A DNA stretch of 55,403 nt. It comes from an uncultured Bacilli bacterium (GTDB lineage: Bacteria > Bacillota_I > Bacilli_A > RF39 > UBA660). The notes under the pieces were generated by a model. It saw nothing but the letters and a program-made list of their open reading frames with translations. It ran no database searches and had not been told where the DNA came from. The position numbers and the translations under genes were made by a program. Below, piece by piece: positions 7,217 to 15,891 of the stretch. Position 1 is the stretch's first letter; each line of letters starts with the position of its first letter. Location of the stretch: contig CAKOON010000006.1 of the NCBI GenBank assembly GCA_934098565.1, forward strand, positions 1 to 55,403, written 5' to 3'.

Positions 7217-8455
7217 TTATAATAAATCATTAAGACCTAAATCTTTAATGTAATCAATTAAATTTTTTAAAATCGTGCTATTTGATATTGATTGTTCTAG
7301 ATTATCAAGATAATCTTCAAATTCTTCATTAGATAAATTAGTATTAGTTACTTCACTTGGAATACTTAGATTATTATCTAGTTTATAAGTTATTTTTAAG
7401 TCTAATTTATCATTAGTTAATGTGATATCATCTTTAGTCCATTGAAGAGAGCCACTACTCTTCGTTACCCCATTATAAATATTATAATCAATATTCGTAT
7501 TAACAGTATTAGGAGTGATATTTAGTTCTAAGTACCTACTATTAGTACTATAAAGAGTTATATTAGTAGTCGTAGAGCCAATAGTACTTTTCATATTGAA
7601 AGTAGCACTCTTATAATAAATATTGATATTACTTGTTAAATCAATAGTTAAATTAAAGATATCTTGAAGACTTATTTCTATCTTAGTAATCTTATTCTTA
7701 GTTTTATAAATATTAAAGGTACCAGCTATATCACTATTACTTAGAACATCTTTAAAATTATCTTTAGTAATATCATAAGTACTTAGGATACTTCCAAAAG
7801 TATTAAAGAGATTATCTTTTAGAGTTTTATTGTGTTCTATTTTAGAAACAAGGACTCCTAAAGAGTTTTTATTTAAAAGATAAGAATACTTAGTTTCTTT
7901 AGAACTACCCGTAGTTATTGTCTTCTTGGTAATAAAGTTTTGACTAAAAGAAGTGTTAATAGTCTTCTTTAAATCTTTAAGGAGAGTACTTAAGGTTTCA
8001 TACTTGACATTATTAGTACCTAGGGAATTAGCAATAATAGTATTCAAAGACTCACTTGGACATTCTTCTTCATCACATTCTTTAATAGTATAATCAAAAG
8101 TTTTAAAAGCATTATCTTTCTTTAAGTAAGATGAGTGATTAGTATAAAGATAAGTATAGTTACTACTAGGAAATTTTAAGTCTAGGTAGATATTTTCATT
8201 GGTGGGACTAAGTTGGAAGTTTAGACTTAAGGATTCTTTGGGACTGTTTATATTACTTATATCTAAGGAAAGATTATTGTCCTTATTTAAGAAACCAGGG
8301 ATGTTTTGGTACTTAGTTAAAGTTTTATTTAAAACTTTATAAGTCTCGTTGATGGTTTGTTTATAAACACGAGTGTTATCATTAAAAAGGAGGAAACCTA
8401 TAAGAATGATAATAAGAAGTATGATTAGAGATATTATTAAATTTTTCTTTTTCAT
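7217..8455 (-). CDS. Membrane-anchored partner protein A2 of pilin-like B2
   Basis: 412 aa, a paralogue of A1 at 4022. It has one N-terminal membrane helix (about residues 5-24) and a long extracytoplasmic domain. Shared blocks include ECDEEEC (A1: GCNDTEC), SYLLNKNSL, HNKTLKD, ITKDNFK and a GTFNIYKT-type strand. It starts 9 nt after the pilin-like B2 stop and ends 16 nt before B1, so the four genes form one operon read B2-A2-B1-A1. Divergence is high outside the shared blocks, so the duplication is old or the pairs have specialised. Function unknown. Confidence 0.6.
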   Translation of the reverse strand: MKKKNLIISLIILLIIILIGFLLFNDNTRVYKQTINETYKVLNKTLTKYQNIPGFLNKDNNLSLDISNINSPKESLSLNFQLSPTNENIYLDLKFPSSNYTYLYTNHSSYLKKDNAFKTFDYTIKECDEEECPSESLNTIIANSLGTNNVKYETLSTLLKDLKKTINTSFSQNFITKKTITTGSSKETKYSYLLNKNSLGVLVSKIEHNKTLKDNLFNTFGSILSTYDITKDNFKDVLSNSDIAGTFNIYKTKNKITKIEISLQDIFNLTIDLTSNINIYYKSATFNMKSTIGSTTTNITLYSTNSRYLELNITPNTVNTNIDYNIYNGVTKSSGSLQWTKDDITLTNDKLDLKITYKLDNNLSIPSEVTNTNLSNEEFEDYLDNLEQSISNSTILKNLIDYIKDLGLNDLL

Positions 8456-8464
8456 TTATTCCTC

Positions 8465-10258
8465 CTATTTATGAGCACAAATAGCCCAGCCGATTAAGCC
8501 GCCAATGAGACCACCGATTAAACCGCCGACAACGATGTGGCCTAAGTAACTGGTGCAGCCTTTACCATTAGTACTAAGGCCGTTGTAGCCAACCATACCA
8601 CTGTTAGAAACAACGCGAGCGGTAAAGGTACGTTTTTGCTTTTTCTTTAGATAATAAGAATAAGTTTGACCACTAAAGAAATATTTATCGGACTCATCCG
8701 CAGACATACCTTCTAGTTCTTTAGGATTGGTTTTAGTAGTTGAGAAGCCATAGCGATTAGCATTAACCCCACTTGGTAAGGTATTACCAGCGTAAACTTC
8801 AGCCGTAAACCAATAACCTTTTAAGCGAATCCAACCACGGTCTTCGGTTTTGCTATAACTAATTTCGGCTTCCGGTTTTACTTTATCAATTAAAACATTA
8901 ATATTCTTAACTTCTTTAGTAATTTTATTATTAAGATTATCTTTAATAGTGAAAACAAGGTCAATTGTTTTTATGTATTTATCATCATCAACACTAATTA
9001 AATAGGTTACATTACGAGCATTAACATGAACATTTTCTTTTAGAGCTACCCTAGAGCCGCTAGAAGTATCATAGATAGAATACGTAACTTCATCAGCACA
9101 GCCAGTTTTACTATCTAGTTTACAACCAAAAGAAATCGTAAAGTCCTTAGTTGTCCAAGCCGTTCGGCGTTCGTAACTAGTCGTAGTTTCGGGTCCACTA
9201 CGGTCAATATTGGTTATATTAATGAGTACTCTTTCTGAACGATTACCAGCTTTATCAATCGCATAAGCATAATAAGTTCCATTATCCGGAGCGCTAAATT
9301 CATTAGTAGTGCGGAACTCATCATTTGAAGTTATATCAACAGAGTCAAAATAGTAACCCGCAATTCCAGAACCTTCCCCGTCATTAGCACTCAATTTAAC
9401 CGAAACACTACCGGTTGTATAAGAATTAGGAATGCTATAAGATAACGTTGGCTTTTCTTGGTCATATTTAACGTTAGTAGAAATAGACACAGTATCATTG
9501 ACATTTTTATAAGTTGTCTCATTTAAATAAGAAATATTCATACTAGCCTTTAATTTATTGTTAATAAGTAAGGCAGAAGTGGCTTCATAGACATTGAGAC
9601 AATTAGTATTCGGGTCATTCATATTGATATTATTGCATAAAATTCTTTTAGCACTGCTATCAGGAATATCTCTACTTTTCTCTTCGGTAATATTTCCTAA
9701 TTTATAAGTTATTTTGTTATCAGCTAAACTAAATTTAGCATTATTAAAGTCAATAAAGACATAAACTGGTTGGTTAGTCCAAGTATCATCTGTTATTTCT
9801 TGGTAATTATCATTAATTTTAATATATTTTTTTATTTTAAGACTATTTTGGTGTTCTTCAGCTGTTACTAAATCACAACTACCGTCGATATCGTAAGTAA
9901 CCTCGTAGTTAGCTAAATCTTTTTTGATAGTAAAGTTCATGCAATCAAGATAACCACCAGTAACAGGATTATCAATACGTTGATAGGTAGGATTTTCTGG
10001 ATGATCGGCCTCAATATAACTTAGATTTAGCAAGGTATTAGCGGTAATAACGGTACTTTCGACCTCATAGTCGTTAGCGTATTCATAGACTTTTTCTTGC
10101 ATGTATTTTATTTTTTCAGTTAAGGTCTGTTCTTTAATACGTTTACTAATACCATTATAACTAAAAGTGGCGATTAAAATTAAAACACTTAAAATCACAA
10201 TAACTGCTAATAGTTCAGGAATAGTAAAGCCCTTTTTCACCCTAAAATCACTCTTCAT
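8465..10258 (-). CDS. Giant type IV pilin-like protein B2 with Ig-like repeats and a glycine-zipper tail
   Basis: 597 aa, a paralogue of B1. The prepilin site is KKG/FTIPELLAVIVILSVLI with Glu+5. Both share the head motif HPENxxxxRIDNPVTGxYLDC and the Ig-like segments (DGEGSGIAGYYFD, AIDKAGNRSE, GCADEVTYSIYDTSSGS). The tail begins GKGCTSYLGH, continues with three GGLIG-type steps and ends in WAICAHK. The Cys pair bracketing the zipper is kept in both copies. It is the first gene of the operon, 31 nt downstream of an extended -10 promoter, and lies behind the hup terminator. Confidence 0.8.
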   Translation of the reverse strand: MKSDFRVKKGFTIPELLAVIVILSVLILIATFSYNGISKRIKEQTLTEKIKYMQEKVYEYANDYEVESTVITANTLLNLSYIEADHPENPTYQRIDNPVTGGYLDCMNFTIKKDLANYEVTYDIDGSCDLVTAEEHQNSLKIKKYIKINDNYQEITDDTWTNQPVYVFIDFNNAKFSLADNKITYKLGNITEEKSRDIPDSSAKRILCNNINMNDPNTNCLNVYEATSALLINNKLKASMNISYLNETTYKNVNDTVSISTNVKYDQEKPTLSYSIPNSYTTGSVSVKLSANDGEGSGIAGYYFDSVDITSNDEFRTTNEFSAPDNGTYYAYAIDKAGNRSERVLINITNIDRSGPETTTSYERRTAWTTKDFTISFGCKLDSKTGCADEVTYSIYDTSSGSRVALKENVHVNARNVTYLISVDDDKYIKTIDLVFTIKDNLNNKITKEVKNINVLIDKVKPEAEISYSKTEDRGWIRLKGYWFTAEVYAGNTLPSGVNANRYGFSTTKTNPKELEGMSADESDKYFFSGQTYSYYLKKKQKRTFTARVVSNSGMVGYNGLSTNGKGCTSYLGHIVVGGLIGGLIGGLIGWAICAHK

Positions 10259-10283
10259 AACAACCTCTTATCTTCTATTAGAA

Positions 10284-10292
10284 AGTATAACA
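10284..10292 (-). promoter_or_regulatory. Extended -10 promoter of the pilin-module operon
   Basis: Minus strand TG, one base, TATACT (10292-10284). The -35 region is an uninformative T tract. It is the only promoter-like element between the hup terminator and the ATG at 10258. Confidence 0.5.
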
Positions 10293-10309
10293 TAAAAAAT
10301 TGCAAAAAA

Positions 10310-10340
10310 AAAGACCAATAATTTAGTTATATTAGTCTTT
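10310..10340 (-). terminator. Terminator of hup
   Basis: AAAGAC and GTCTTT close a stem with further imperfect pairing inside. A run of nine T follows on the minus strand. Confidence 0.65.
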
Positions 10341-10349
10341 CTAAACCAA

Positions 10350-10622
10350 TTAGTTTAAAGCATCTTTTAATTTTGAACCTGCTTTGAATGATGCAACAGT
10401 CTTAGCAGGAATATGTAAAGGTTCTTTAGTTAGTGGATTAATTCCATCTCTAGCTTCACGTTTTTTAGCACTAAAGGTACCAAAACCAACTAGACTAACC
10501 TTTCCTTCTTTTTTAAGTCCTTCTACTACGCCTTCAGTGAAAGCATCTACAGCACGAAGAGCATCTGCTTTTGTTAAACCAGCTTTGGCAGCAATGAATT
10601 CTACTAATTCAGTTTTTCCCAT
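10350..10622 (-). CDS. hup: HU family nucleoid protein
   Basis: 90 aa, the usual HU length. MGKTELVEFIAAKAGLTKAD opens the helical dimerisation part, GFGTFSAKKREARDG forms the base of the arm, and NPLTKEPLHIPA carries the intercalating Pro. It binds and bends DNA non-specifically. It lies downstream of spoIVA in the same direction, as hbs does in Bacillus subtilis. AGGAGG precedes the ATG. Confidence 0.97.
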   Translation of the reverse strand: MGKTELVEFIAAKAGLTKADALRAVDAFTEGVVEGLKKEGKVSLVGFGTFSAKKREARDGINPLTKEPLHIPAKTVASFKAGSKLKDALN

Positions 10623-10765
10623 AATTATGTCCTCCTATTATAATGTAATTATGTTATAAGGACTACAATCCTTACATATAGAATTTAGCACAAATGAACA
10701 AGGTAAATCAAGGGAAAATATAATATTTAGGCTATTTTCCTCTAATTTTCTTAATTTTTCCAAAA

Positions 10766-10800
10766 AAATAAGACTGTTTTAGATTTTTTTAGTCTTATTT
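10766..10800 (-). terminator. Terminator of spoIVA
   Basis: AAATAAGACT and AGTCTTATTT form a perfect 10-bp stem with a 15-nt loop and a T7 tail on the minus strand. It separates spoIVA from hup. Confidence 0.7.
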
Positions 10801-10883
10801 TAGGAATTTTTTATCTTTATTGGTATTCATTGAACAATATTATTTTTAAAACTTTATAGAAAAAACATGAATAGCCAGCAATT

Positions 10884-12359
10884 TTAAAGAACAATAGCTA
10901 TTAAGTTGTTAGCGCCTTTATTAACAATCTTAGTGACTGTTTGGCTTAATTTATAGCGAGTATTTTCGGGCATAATAGAAAGTTTAGCTTGAATTCCTTC
11001 TTGGACAATAGTATCTAAGCTGCGGCCAAAGATTTCACTTTTCCAAATACTTTGAGGGTCATTTTCATAATCTTTCATTATGTAGTTAATAAGTTCTTTA
11101 CTCTGGAGTTCACTACCGATAATTGGTTCGAAGGTTGATGTGACATCTACACGCATTAAATGAATGGAACTAGCAACAGCACGCAGTTTAACACCATAAC
11201 GGCTACCCTGTTTGATAACTTCGGGTGTATCTAGTTTCATGTCTTTTAGAGTTGGATAAACGATTCCATAACCGGTTGATTTAGCTTGTTTTAAGGCACT
11301 TTTAAGACCATCTAATTCTTCTTTATTATCCTTATAGCTAGCAAATACCTTTAACATAGATGCTTTCGTATTTACTTCACTACCAATAAATTCTTGTAAA
11401 GTAGTATTATATAATTCATCAGAAGAGTCTAAGTTAACGACAACAGTTCCCGTGCCACTATCTAACTTACTTATATAGGCTTTATTAATATATTTAGAAT
11501 TTTCAAAGTAAGTAATTAAATTATCAACGTCTTTTAATTTTCTAATTTCTAAAGTACTATTTCTAATCAATTCTAAATAATGCTTTTTGATATCATTTTT
11601 ATTATCTAAGACGGAAACCCACTCAGGAATAGAAAATTCAATATCTAAAACAGGGTATTCATATAAAGCAGTTTTTAAAACTTCATAAATATCAGCTTCC
11701 CGCATATCTAAAACGGACAGAGGCATAACAGGAACGTCATAATTTTCTTTAATTTCTTTAGCAATGTTTAGACATTCATTACTACTTGGAGTTTTACTGT
11801 TTAAAATAACAATAAATGGTTTGCCAATACTTTTTAACTCATTAATACAGCGAGCTTCAGCTTCAATATAGTCAGTTCTTTTTAAGTCACCGATGGTACC
11901 ATCTGTAGTAATCACAATACCAATAGTGGAATGATCTTTAATGACTTTTTCTGTCCCAATAGAGGCTGCTTCTTCAAGACTAATAGGTTCAGAAAACCAA
12001 GGAGTTATAATCATACGGGGATTACCATTTTCGTCTTCATAACCAGTGGCGTTTGGAATAACATAACCAACACAATCAATTAGTTTAACATTACAACTAA
12101 AGTCTTCTATTTTTATATTAGCACCATTACTAGGAACAAACTTAGGTTCAGTAGTCATAATATTTTTACCACCCGCACTTTGTGGAATTTCATCAAGGCA
12201 CCTTTTTTTTAGGGTTTCATCTTCAATATTAGGAACGATTAAATTCTCAATTACTTTTTTTATAAAGCTGGATTTTCCCGTACGGACGGCTCCTACTACG
12301 CCTAAATAAATATCCCCATTACCACGGGTTGCTAGGGGAATTATTACATTATCTTTCAT
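10884..12359 (-). CDS. spoIVA: Stage IV sporulation protein A (coat basement ATPase)
   Basis: 491 aa, the length of B. subtilis SpoIVA (492). It polymerises on the forespore surface with ATP hydrolysis and anchors the coat. The N-terminal P-loop region has GAVRTGKSSF (Walker A) and the family phrase IPQSAGGKNIMTTEPKFVP. KLIDCVGYVIPNATGYEDE and TTDGTIGDL are further TRAFAC-type landmarks. The C-terminal third ends in the conserved hydrophobic tail used for targeting. Its presence is the best evidence for a spore former here. CATAAAAT about 40 nt upstream resembles a sigma-E -10, but I could not pair it with a -35. Confidence 0.95.
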   Translation of the reverse strand: MKDNVIIPLATRGNGDIYLGVVGAVRTGKSSFIKKVIENLIVPNIEDETLKKRCLDEIPQSAGGKNIMTTEPKFVPSNGANIKIEDFSCNVKLIDCVGYVIPNATGYEDENGNPRMIITPWFSEPISLEEAASIGTEKVIKDHSTIGIVITTDGTIGDLKRTDYIEAEARCINELKSIGKPFIVILNSKTPSSNECLNIAKEIKENYDVPVMPLSVLDMREADIYEVLKTALYEYPVLDIEFSIPEWVSVLDNKNDIKKHYLELIRNSTLEIRKLKDVDNLITYFENSKYINKAYISKLDSGTGTVVVNLDSSDELYNTTLQEFIGSEVNTKASMLKVFASYKDNKEELDGLKSALKQAKSTGYGIVYPTLKDMKLDTPEVIKQGSRYGVKLRAVASSIHLMRVDVTSTFEPIIGSELQSKELINYIMKDYENDPQSIWKSEIFGRSLDTIVQEGIQAKLSIMPENTRYKLSQTVTKIVNKGANNLIAIVL

Positions 12360-12455
12360 CTTATCACACTCTCTTACTAACTAATTTTATGTGCTAAGAT
12401 ATTCTTTAGAACTAAGAAAAGAAAAAAGACTATTTAGCACTTAATCCTAGAGGAA

Positions 12456-12728
12456 TTATAAAGTTCTAAAAATCTTTAATGTCTTTCCTTTTTGGATTTT
12501 ACTTACAACACAAGTAGATAAATGATTTTTTAAAATATCATTACTTATGCTTCTTAACGACTTATTGATAGCTAGAAGTTGAATTAAAATATCATTACAT
12601 TATTTATCTTCATCTATCATCTTGGCAACTCCTCGCGCCTGACCTTCAACAGTTTTAAGACGAATTTCTAAATAATTTTTTCCTTCTTTAGTACGATGAG
12701 TACTACGGGTACATTCTTTGCAATTCAC
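12456..12728 (-). pseudogene. csoR: CsoR/FrmR-type metal-sensing repressor, interrupted by one TAA
   Basis: From GTG 12728 (GGAG about 10 nt upstream) the frame reads MNCKECTRSTHRTKEG, then RLKTVEGQARGVAKMIDEDK. A TAA at 12602-12600 follows, and the same frame continues CNDILIQLLAINKSL to HLSTCVV and a stop at 12456. The TAA sits where the family has a Tyr or aromatic residue just before the first metal-ligand Cys. All three ligands downstream (Cys, and the His-x3-Cys of HLSTC) are intact, so one base change would restore a full 90-aa DUF156 protein. Either the mutation is very recent or the stop is read through. No copper or sulfur target gene is adjacent. Confidence 0.7.
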
Positions 12729-12771
12729 AAAATCTTTTCTCCATAGGATCTATGTCCATAAAAAGCTGAAA

Positions 12772-12796
12772 AAAACTATTTGTTAAAAATAGTTTT
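12772..12796 (-). terminator. Terminator of the pilC-pilD operon
   Basis: AAAACTATT and AATAGTTTT form a 9-bp stem with a 7-nt loop; TTTTTTT follows on the minus strand. It lies downstream of the prepilin peptidase stop. Confidence 0.65.
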
Positions 12797-12870
12797 AGGT
12801 ATTTGGATTTAGTTATTCGTATGATAAATATTAACATGATAATAAGCCCTGTAATGAGAATCAATATTAA

Positions 12871-13641
12871 TTAAAGAAGAATTAAATAATCAATAAATTC
12901 TAAAATAGGACTAGCAAATAGAAAAATTATAAAATTAGAGACGATTAGGAATGGACCAAAAGGCACTTCTCTATCTTTATACTTCACTAAGTAATAAAAA
13001 GCAATCGGAAGAGTTAGTAAACTGGCTAAAACTAAGTTAACGAAGGCCAATTTATAGCCTAGAGAAACACCAATAAAGAAAGATAATTTGATGTCACCTC
13101 CACCTAAAGATTCTCTTTTAAAGGCCTTGTCGCCAAGAATTTTAATGAATAACATAAAGAAAAATAGTAGTAAGCCACTTAAAAGGGCAATCAAAGTATC
13201 AATGAAACCGCTTTTAAAGAAAGTAATAATAATAACAAAGATACTACCAATGACAAGTGGTTCATCAAGAATAATTAAATAATTAAAATCAGTTATACAA
13301 GTAATCACTAAGACACTTGCGATGATGATGGCGATTAAAAAGTCTAAAGATAAGTCCAACTTAAGATAACTTATTAAGTATAAGGAGCCAGTTAGAATTT
13401 CTATTAAGGGATACCACCATGAAAGCTTAGTATGACACTTGCGACATTTACCACCTTGAATAAGAAAAGAAACAATCGGTATCAATTCATACCACTTAAG
13501 AAGATGACCACATGACTCACAATGGCTACCTGGTTTAATAATCGACTCATTGTTACTAAGACGATGAGCAACAACATTAAAGAAAGAACCCATAACGGTT
13601 CCAACAATAAATATATAAATAGCAAATAATACATTATTCAT
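12871..13641 (-). CDS. pilD: Prepilin peptidase / N-methyltransferase (A24 family)
   Basis: 256 aa integral membrane aspartyl protease that cleaves class III signals and methylates the new N-terminus. The N-terminal domain has CESCGH and CRKCHT, the paired zinc-binding CxxC motifs of the bifunctional form. The catalytic Asp residues are in CITDFNYLIILDE and in LGGGDIKLS (the GxGD motif). About seven membrane helices. Its start shares one base (TAATG) with the stop of pilC, so the two are coupled. The two giant pilin-like proteins nearby are its obvious substrates. Confidence 0.95.
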   Translation of the reverse strand: MNNVLFAIYIFIVGTVMGSFFNVVAHRLSNNESIIKPGSHCESCGHLLKWYELIPIVSFLIQGGKCRKCHTKLSWWYPLIEILTGSLYLISYLKLDLSLDFLIAIIIASVLVITCITDFNYLIILDEPLVIGSIFVIIITFFKSGFIDTLIALLSGLLLFFFMLFIKILGDKAFKRESLGGGDIKLSFFIGVSLGYKLAFVNLVLASLLTLPIAFYYLVKYKDREVPFGPFLIVSNFIIFLFASPILEFIDYLILL

Positions 13642-15536
13642 TACATGCCACCTCCAGAAACATTATTGTACATATCAAACATTGGCACTAAAATTGAAAT
13701 AATAATGGCTCCAACGACAACTGCTAAGAAAACGATGGTAAGGGGTTCGATGAAACTTTTAATATTATTAACCATGGAAGCGTGCTGTTCTTGATAATAA
13801 TGGCTGACACGATCCATCATCTCGGCTAATTCGCCAGTTGACTCGCCAGTTACAATCATGTTATAAGCAACGTCGGGTACAGCCCAGTGGTCTTTAAAAG
13901 CTTTTGAAATTTTATCGCCAGTTACGATATTGTTAATTGTATTGTACATGATATCTTTATAAATTTCATTGTTAGTAATTTTACTTAAAATTTCAACACT
14001 TTGGGTAATATAGACGTTATTTTTTAGCAAGGAAGCAAAAGTTTTAGTGAAAATAGCAATTTCATTATATATGATGATATTTTTCACCACCGGAATATGC
14101 ATAAGCGTGATTTGAACAGATTTGCGAAAAGCTTTAACACGTTTATAAGCCATCGCAAAGGCAATAATTGCCATGATTATGCCAAGTGCTAAAATCCAAG
14201 CCTTAGTCTTTAAGAAACTACTGGCGGCAAGAACGATTGCGGTCATACCTTTAATTTGAACACCATTGGAGCTATAGATGTCTTCAAACTGAGGTACAAC
14301 GTATAAAATGATAAAACAGACAACGGCAATGGCAAAAATAATGACAATAGTTGGATAAGTCATAGCATTAATCATTTGTTTTTTAGTTGTTTCCATCTCA
14401 GTGTAATAATTGGACATATCATCTAATGTTGACTCCAAGTCACCTGTTGCCTCAGCAGCTTTTAACATGTTAATAAGTAATGGAGGAAACTTAGTTCCTT
14501 GTTTTTCTAAAGCTTGAGAGAAAGAGTTTCCCATGGTCAACTCGTATGCAATAGCTTGCATGGTGATTTTTTTATCTTTTTGCTTATTATATTGATTAAT
14601 TAAAATCTTAATGGCATCATTTAAGGTAATACCAGCTTTAATATAAGTAGATAATTGGGTTAGCCAGAAGATTAAGTCTTTAGTTGACCATTTAGAGCCG
14701 ACCATGGAAGAATCGCCATAAATGAAGTCAATCCATTTGTTGTTTTCAATTTTATAAACTTCAACACCTTCATTTAGAAGGAAGGCGTTAACGTCCATCT
14801 TCGTCAAAGCAGTAAAGTTTCCGTATTCAATCTTACCATCTAAGTTTTTAATTTTATAGCGATAAACTTTGGCTTTATCAGGAATAGAAGCTTCTGGTTG
14901 TTGAAGTTCTAATTGTAGTTTTCGACGTTCTTCTTCTAGACGTAATACTTCTTTTTGAGTTATCCCTAAGAAGTCTTTAATTTTTTTGATAATAACGTCT
15001 AAATCATCATTTTTTTTGGTCTTTTTATTGTTCATGAGTTTTGCTTGTTGATAAGCATCATCAACAGTTTTCGAAGAAGCATTAAAGATTTGGGATAACG
15101 GATAAGAAATACCACGGTATGCTAAGTAAAAGATATTCAAAATACTTAAGAAAAGCTCAGTCAAAAAGCTTGTTTTTTCCTTAGAAGTATTAGGCTTTTT
15201 ACCTTGATTAATGGCATTATCAGGTTGAGTTGGAGCTACTACTTTAGAATTTTGATTAGCCTTTTTTGACATTGAAGAATTTAAAGAAACATTATTACCT
15301 TGCGCAGGATTTGGTAGTTCTAAAGACACTTGGTTTACGGCCTGATTAACCGCTTGATTATTCATATTGCTATTCGTTTGGACATTGGAAGCATTAATTG
15401 TACCATGGTTATTATTAAGATTAGATTGATTAGTTGGATTTTCTGGGAACGGATTAATTTGTTCTCCTAAGTTAGAACCATTATTTGAAGTATTAGAAAT
15501 ACTAAGTGTGTTATTATTCATATTTTGTGTATCCAT
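13641..15536 (-). CDS. pilC: Type II secretion F / PilC platform protein with a long Asn-rich N-terminal extension
   Basis: About 631 aa, against about 400 for PilC. Residues 1-110 are Asn/Ser/Gln-rich and probably disordered. A membrane or amphipathic segment near 125-145 and a charged coiled-coil stretch (KEVLRLEEERRKLQLELQQP) follow, then a short domain like the ARMD domain of GspE/PilC extensions (YRYKIKNLDGK). The two T2SSF repeats come next, each with the FxxQLSTYIKAGI or FTKTFASLLKNNV landmark, and the membrane helices. ATG 15536 has AGGTGG 7 nt upstream. No PilB/ComGA ATPase is in this window, so it must lie elsewhere. Confidence 0.88.
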   Translation of the reverse strand: MDTQNMNNNTLSISNTSNNGSNLGEQINPFPENPTNQSNLNNNHGTINASNVQTNSNMNNQAVNQAVNQVSLELPNPAQGNNVSLNSSMSKKANQNSKVVAPTQPDNAINQGKKPNTSKEKTSFLTELFLSILNIFYLAYRGISYPLSQIFNASSKTVDDAYQQAKLMNNKKTKKNDDLDVIIKKIKDFLGITQKEVLRLEEERRKLQLELQQPEASIPDKAKVYRYKIKNLDGKIEYGNFTALTKMDVNAFLLNEGVEVYKIENNKWIDFIYGDSSMVGSKWSTKDLIFWLTQLSTYIKAGITLNDAIKILINQYNKQKDKKITMQAIAYELTMGNSFSQALEKQGTKFPPLLINMLKAAEATGDLESTLDDMSNYYTEMETTKKQMINAMTYPTIVIIFAIAVVCFIILYVVPQFEDIYSSNGVQIKGMTAIVLAASSFLKTKAWILALGIIMAIIAFAMAYKRVKAFRKSVQITLMHIPVVKNIIIYNEIAIFTKTFASLLKNNVYITQSVEILSKITNNEIYKDIMYNTINNIVTGDKISKAFKDHWAVPDVAYNMIVTGESTGELAEMMDRVSHYYQEQHASMVNNIKSFIEPLTIVFLAVVVGAIIISILVPMFDMYNNVSGGGM

Positions 15537-15574
15537 ATCATTACCACCTATTGTAATCATTATAACAAATTTAA

Positions 15575-15604
15575 GACAATATTAAAACAATTTTTCATAT
15601 ACTA
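15575..15604 (+). promoter_or_regulatory. Sigma-K-like promoter of the yqfQ-like gene
   Basis: GACA, 17 nt, CATATACTA fits the sigma-K pattern mACm-N17-CATAnnnTA. It lies 17 bp before the ATG at 15622. It would place this gene in late mother-cell sporulation. Confidence 0.4.
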
Positions 15605-15621
15605 TTTTAGAGGGTGATTTT

Positions 15622-15891
15622 ATGTATCCAAGTGGTTTTAATGGCTTATCTTTAGGTCGAGTTATTGGCGGTATTTCAAAAACCTTAAACATTGTTAATC
15701 AAGCTTTGCCTTTATATAAAGAGATAAGACCTATCATTAATAACGCCAGTGGAATTTTACAAATTTTTAAGGAATTTAATAGACCGGATACAAAAATAAC
15801 AGTCTCAGAAAAAAATAGTACTACAAAGAGTACTATAGAAGCAAAAATTATTAATAATAATTCACTTAATACGCCGACATTCTTCCAATAA
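15622..15891 (+). CDS. yqfQ: VrrA/YqfQ-like spore protein
   Basis: 89 aa. The central block LNIVNQALPLYKEIRPIINN followed by ILQIFKEF resembles the conserved C-terminal helix of VrrA/YqfQ proteins (a pattern like ALKVAxxVGPMVQQYGPLVKN). The Gly-rich N-terminus is short here. In B. subtilis yqfQ lies near trmK (yqfN) and sigA, as here. AGAGGG precedes the ATG, and a sigma-K-like promoter is upstream. Its 3' end overlaps the convergent trmK gene by 30 bp. Family call is from one motif plus synteny. Confidence 0.55.
   Translation: MYPSGFNGLSLGRVIGGISKTLNIVNQALPLYKEIRPIINNASGILQIFKEFNRPDTKITVSEKNSTTKSTIEAKIINNNSLNTPTFFQ

Noticed and set aside
4022..8455. A1 and A2 as lipoproteins
   Set aside because: Both have an N-terminal hydrophobic helix but no Cys in a lipobox position, so a membrane anchor is more likely.
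10384..10659. Plus-strand 91-codon frame over hup
   Set aside because: Antisense to a strongly conserved HU gene and without a ribosome binding site.
12391..12440. GTGCTAA ... TTAGCAC inverted repeat upstream of spoIVA, resembling CIRCE
   Set aside because: The arms are in the opposite order to CIRCE and 36 nt apart; probably chance, or a long weak hairpin.
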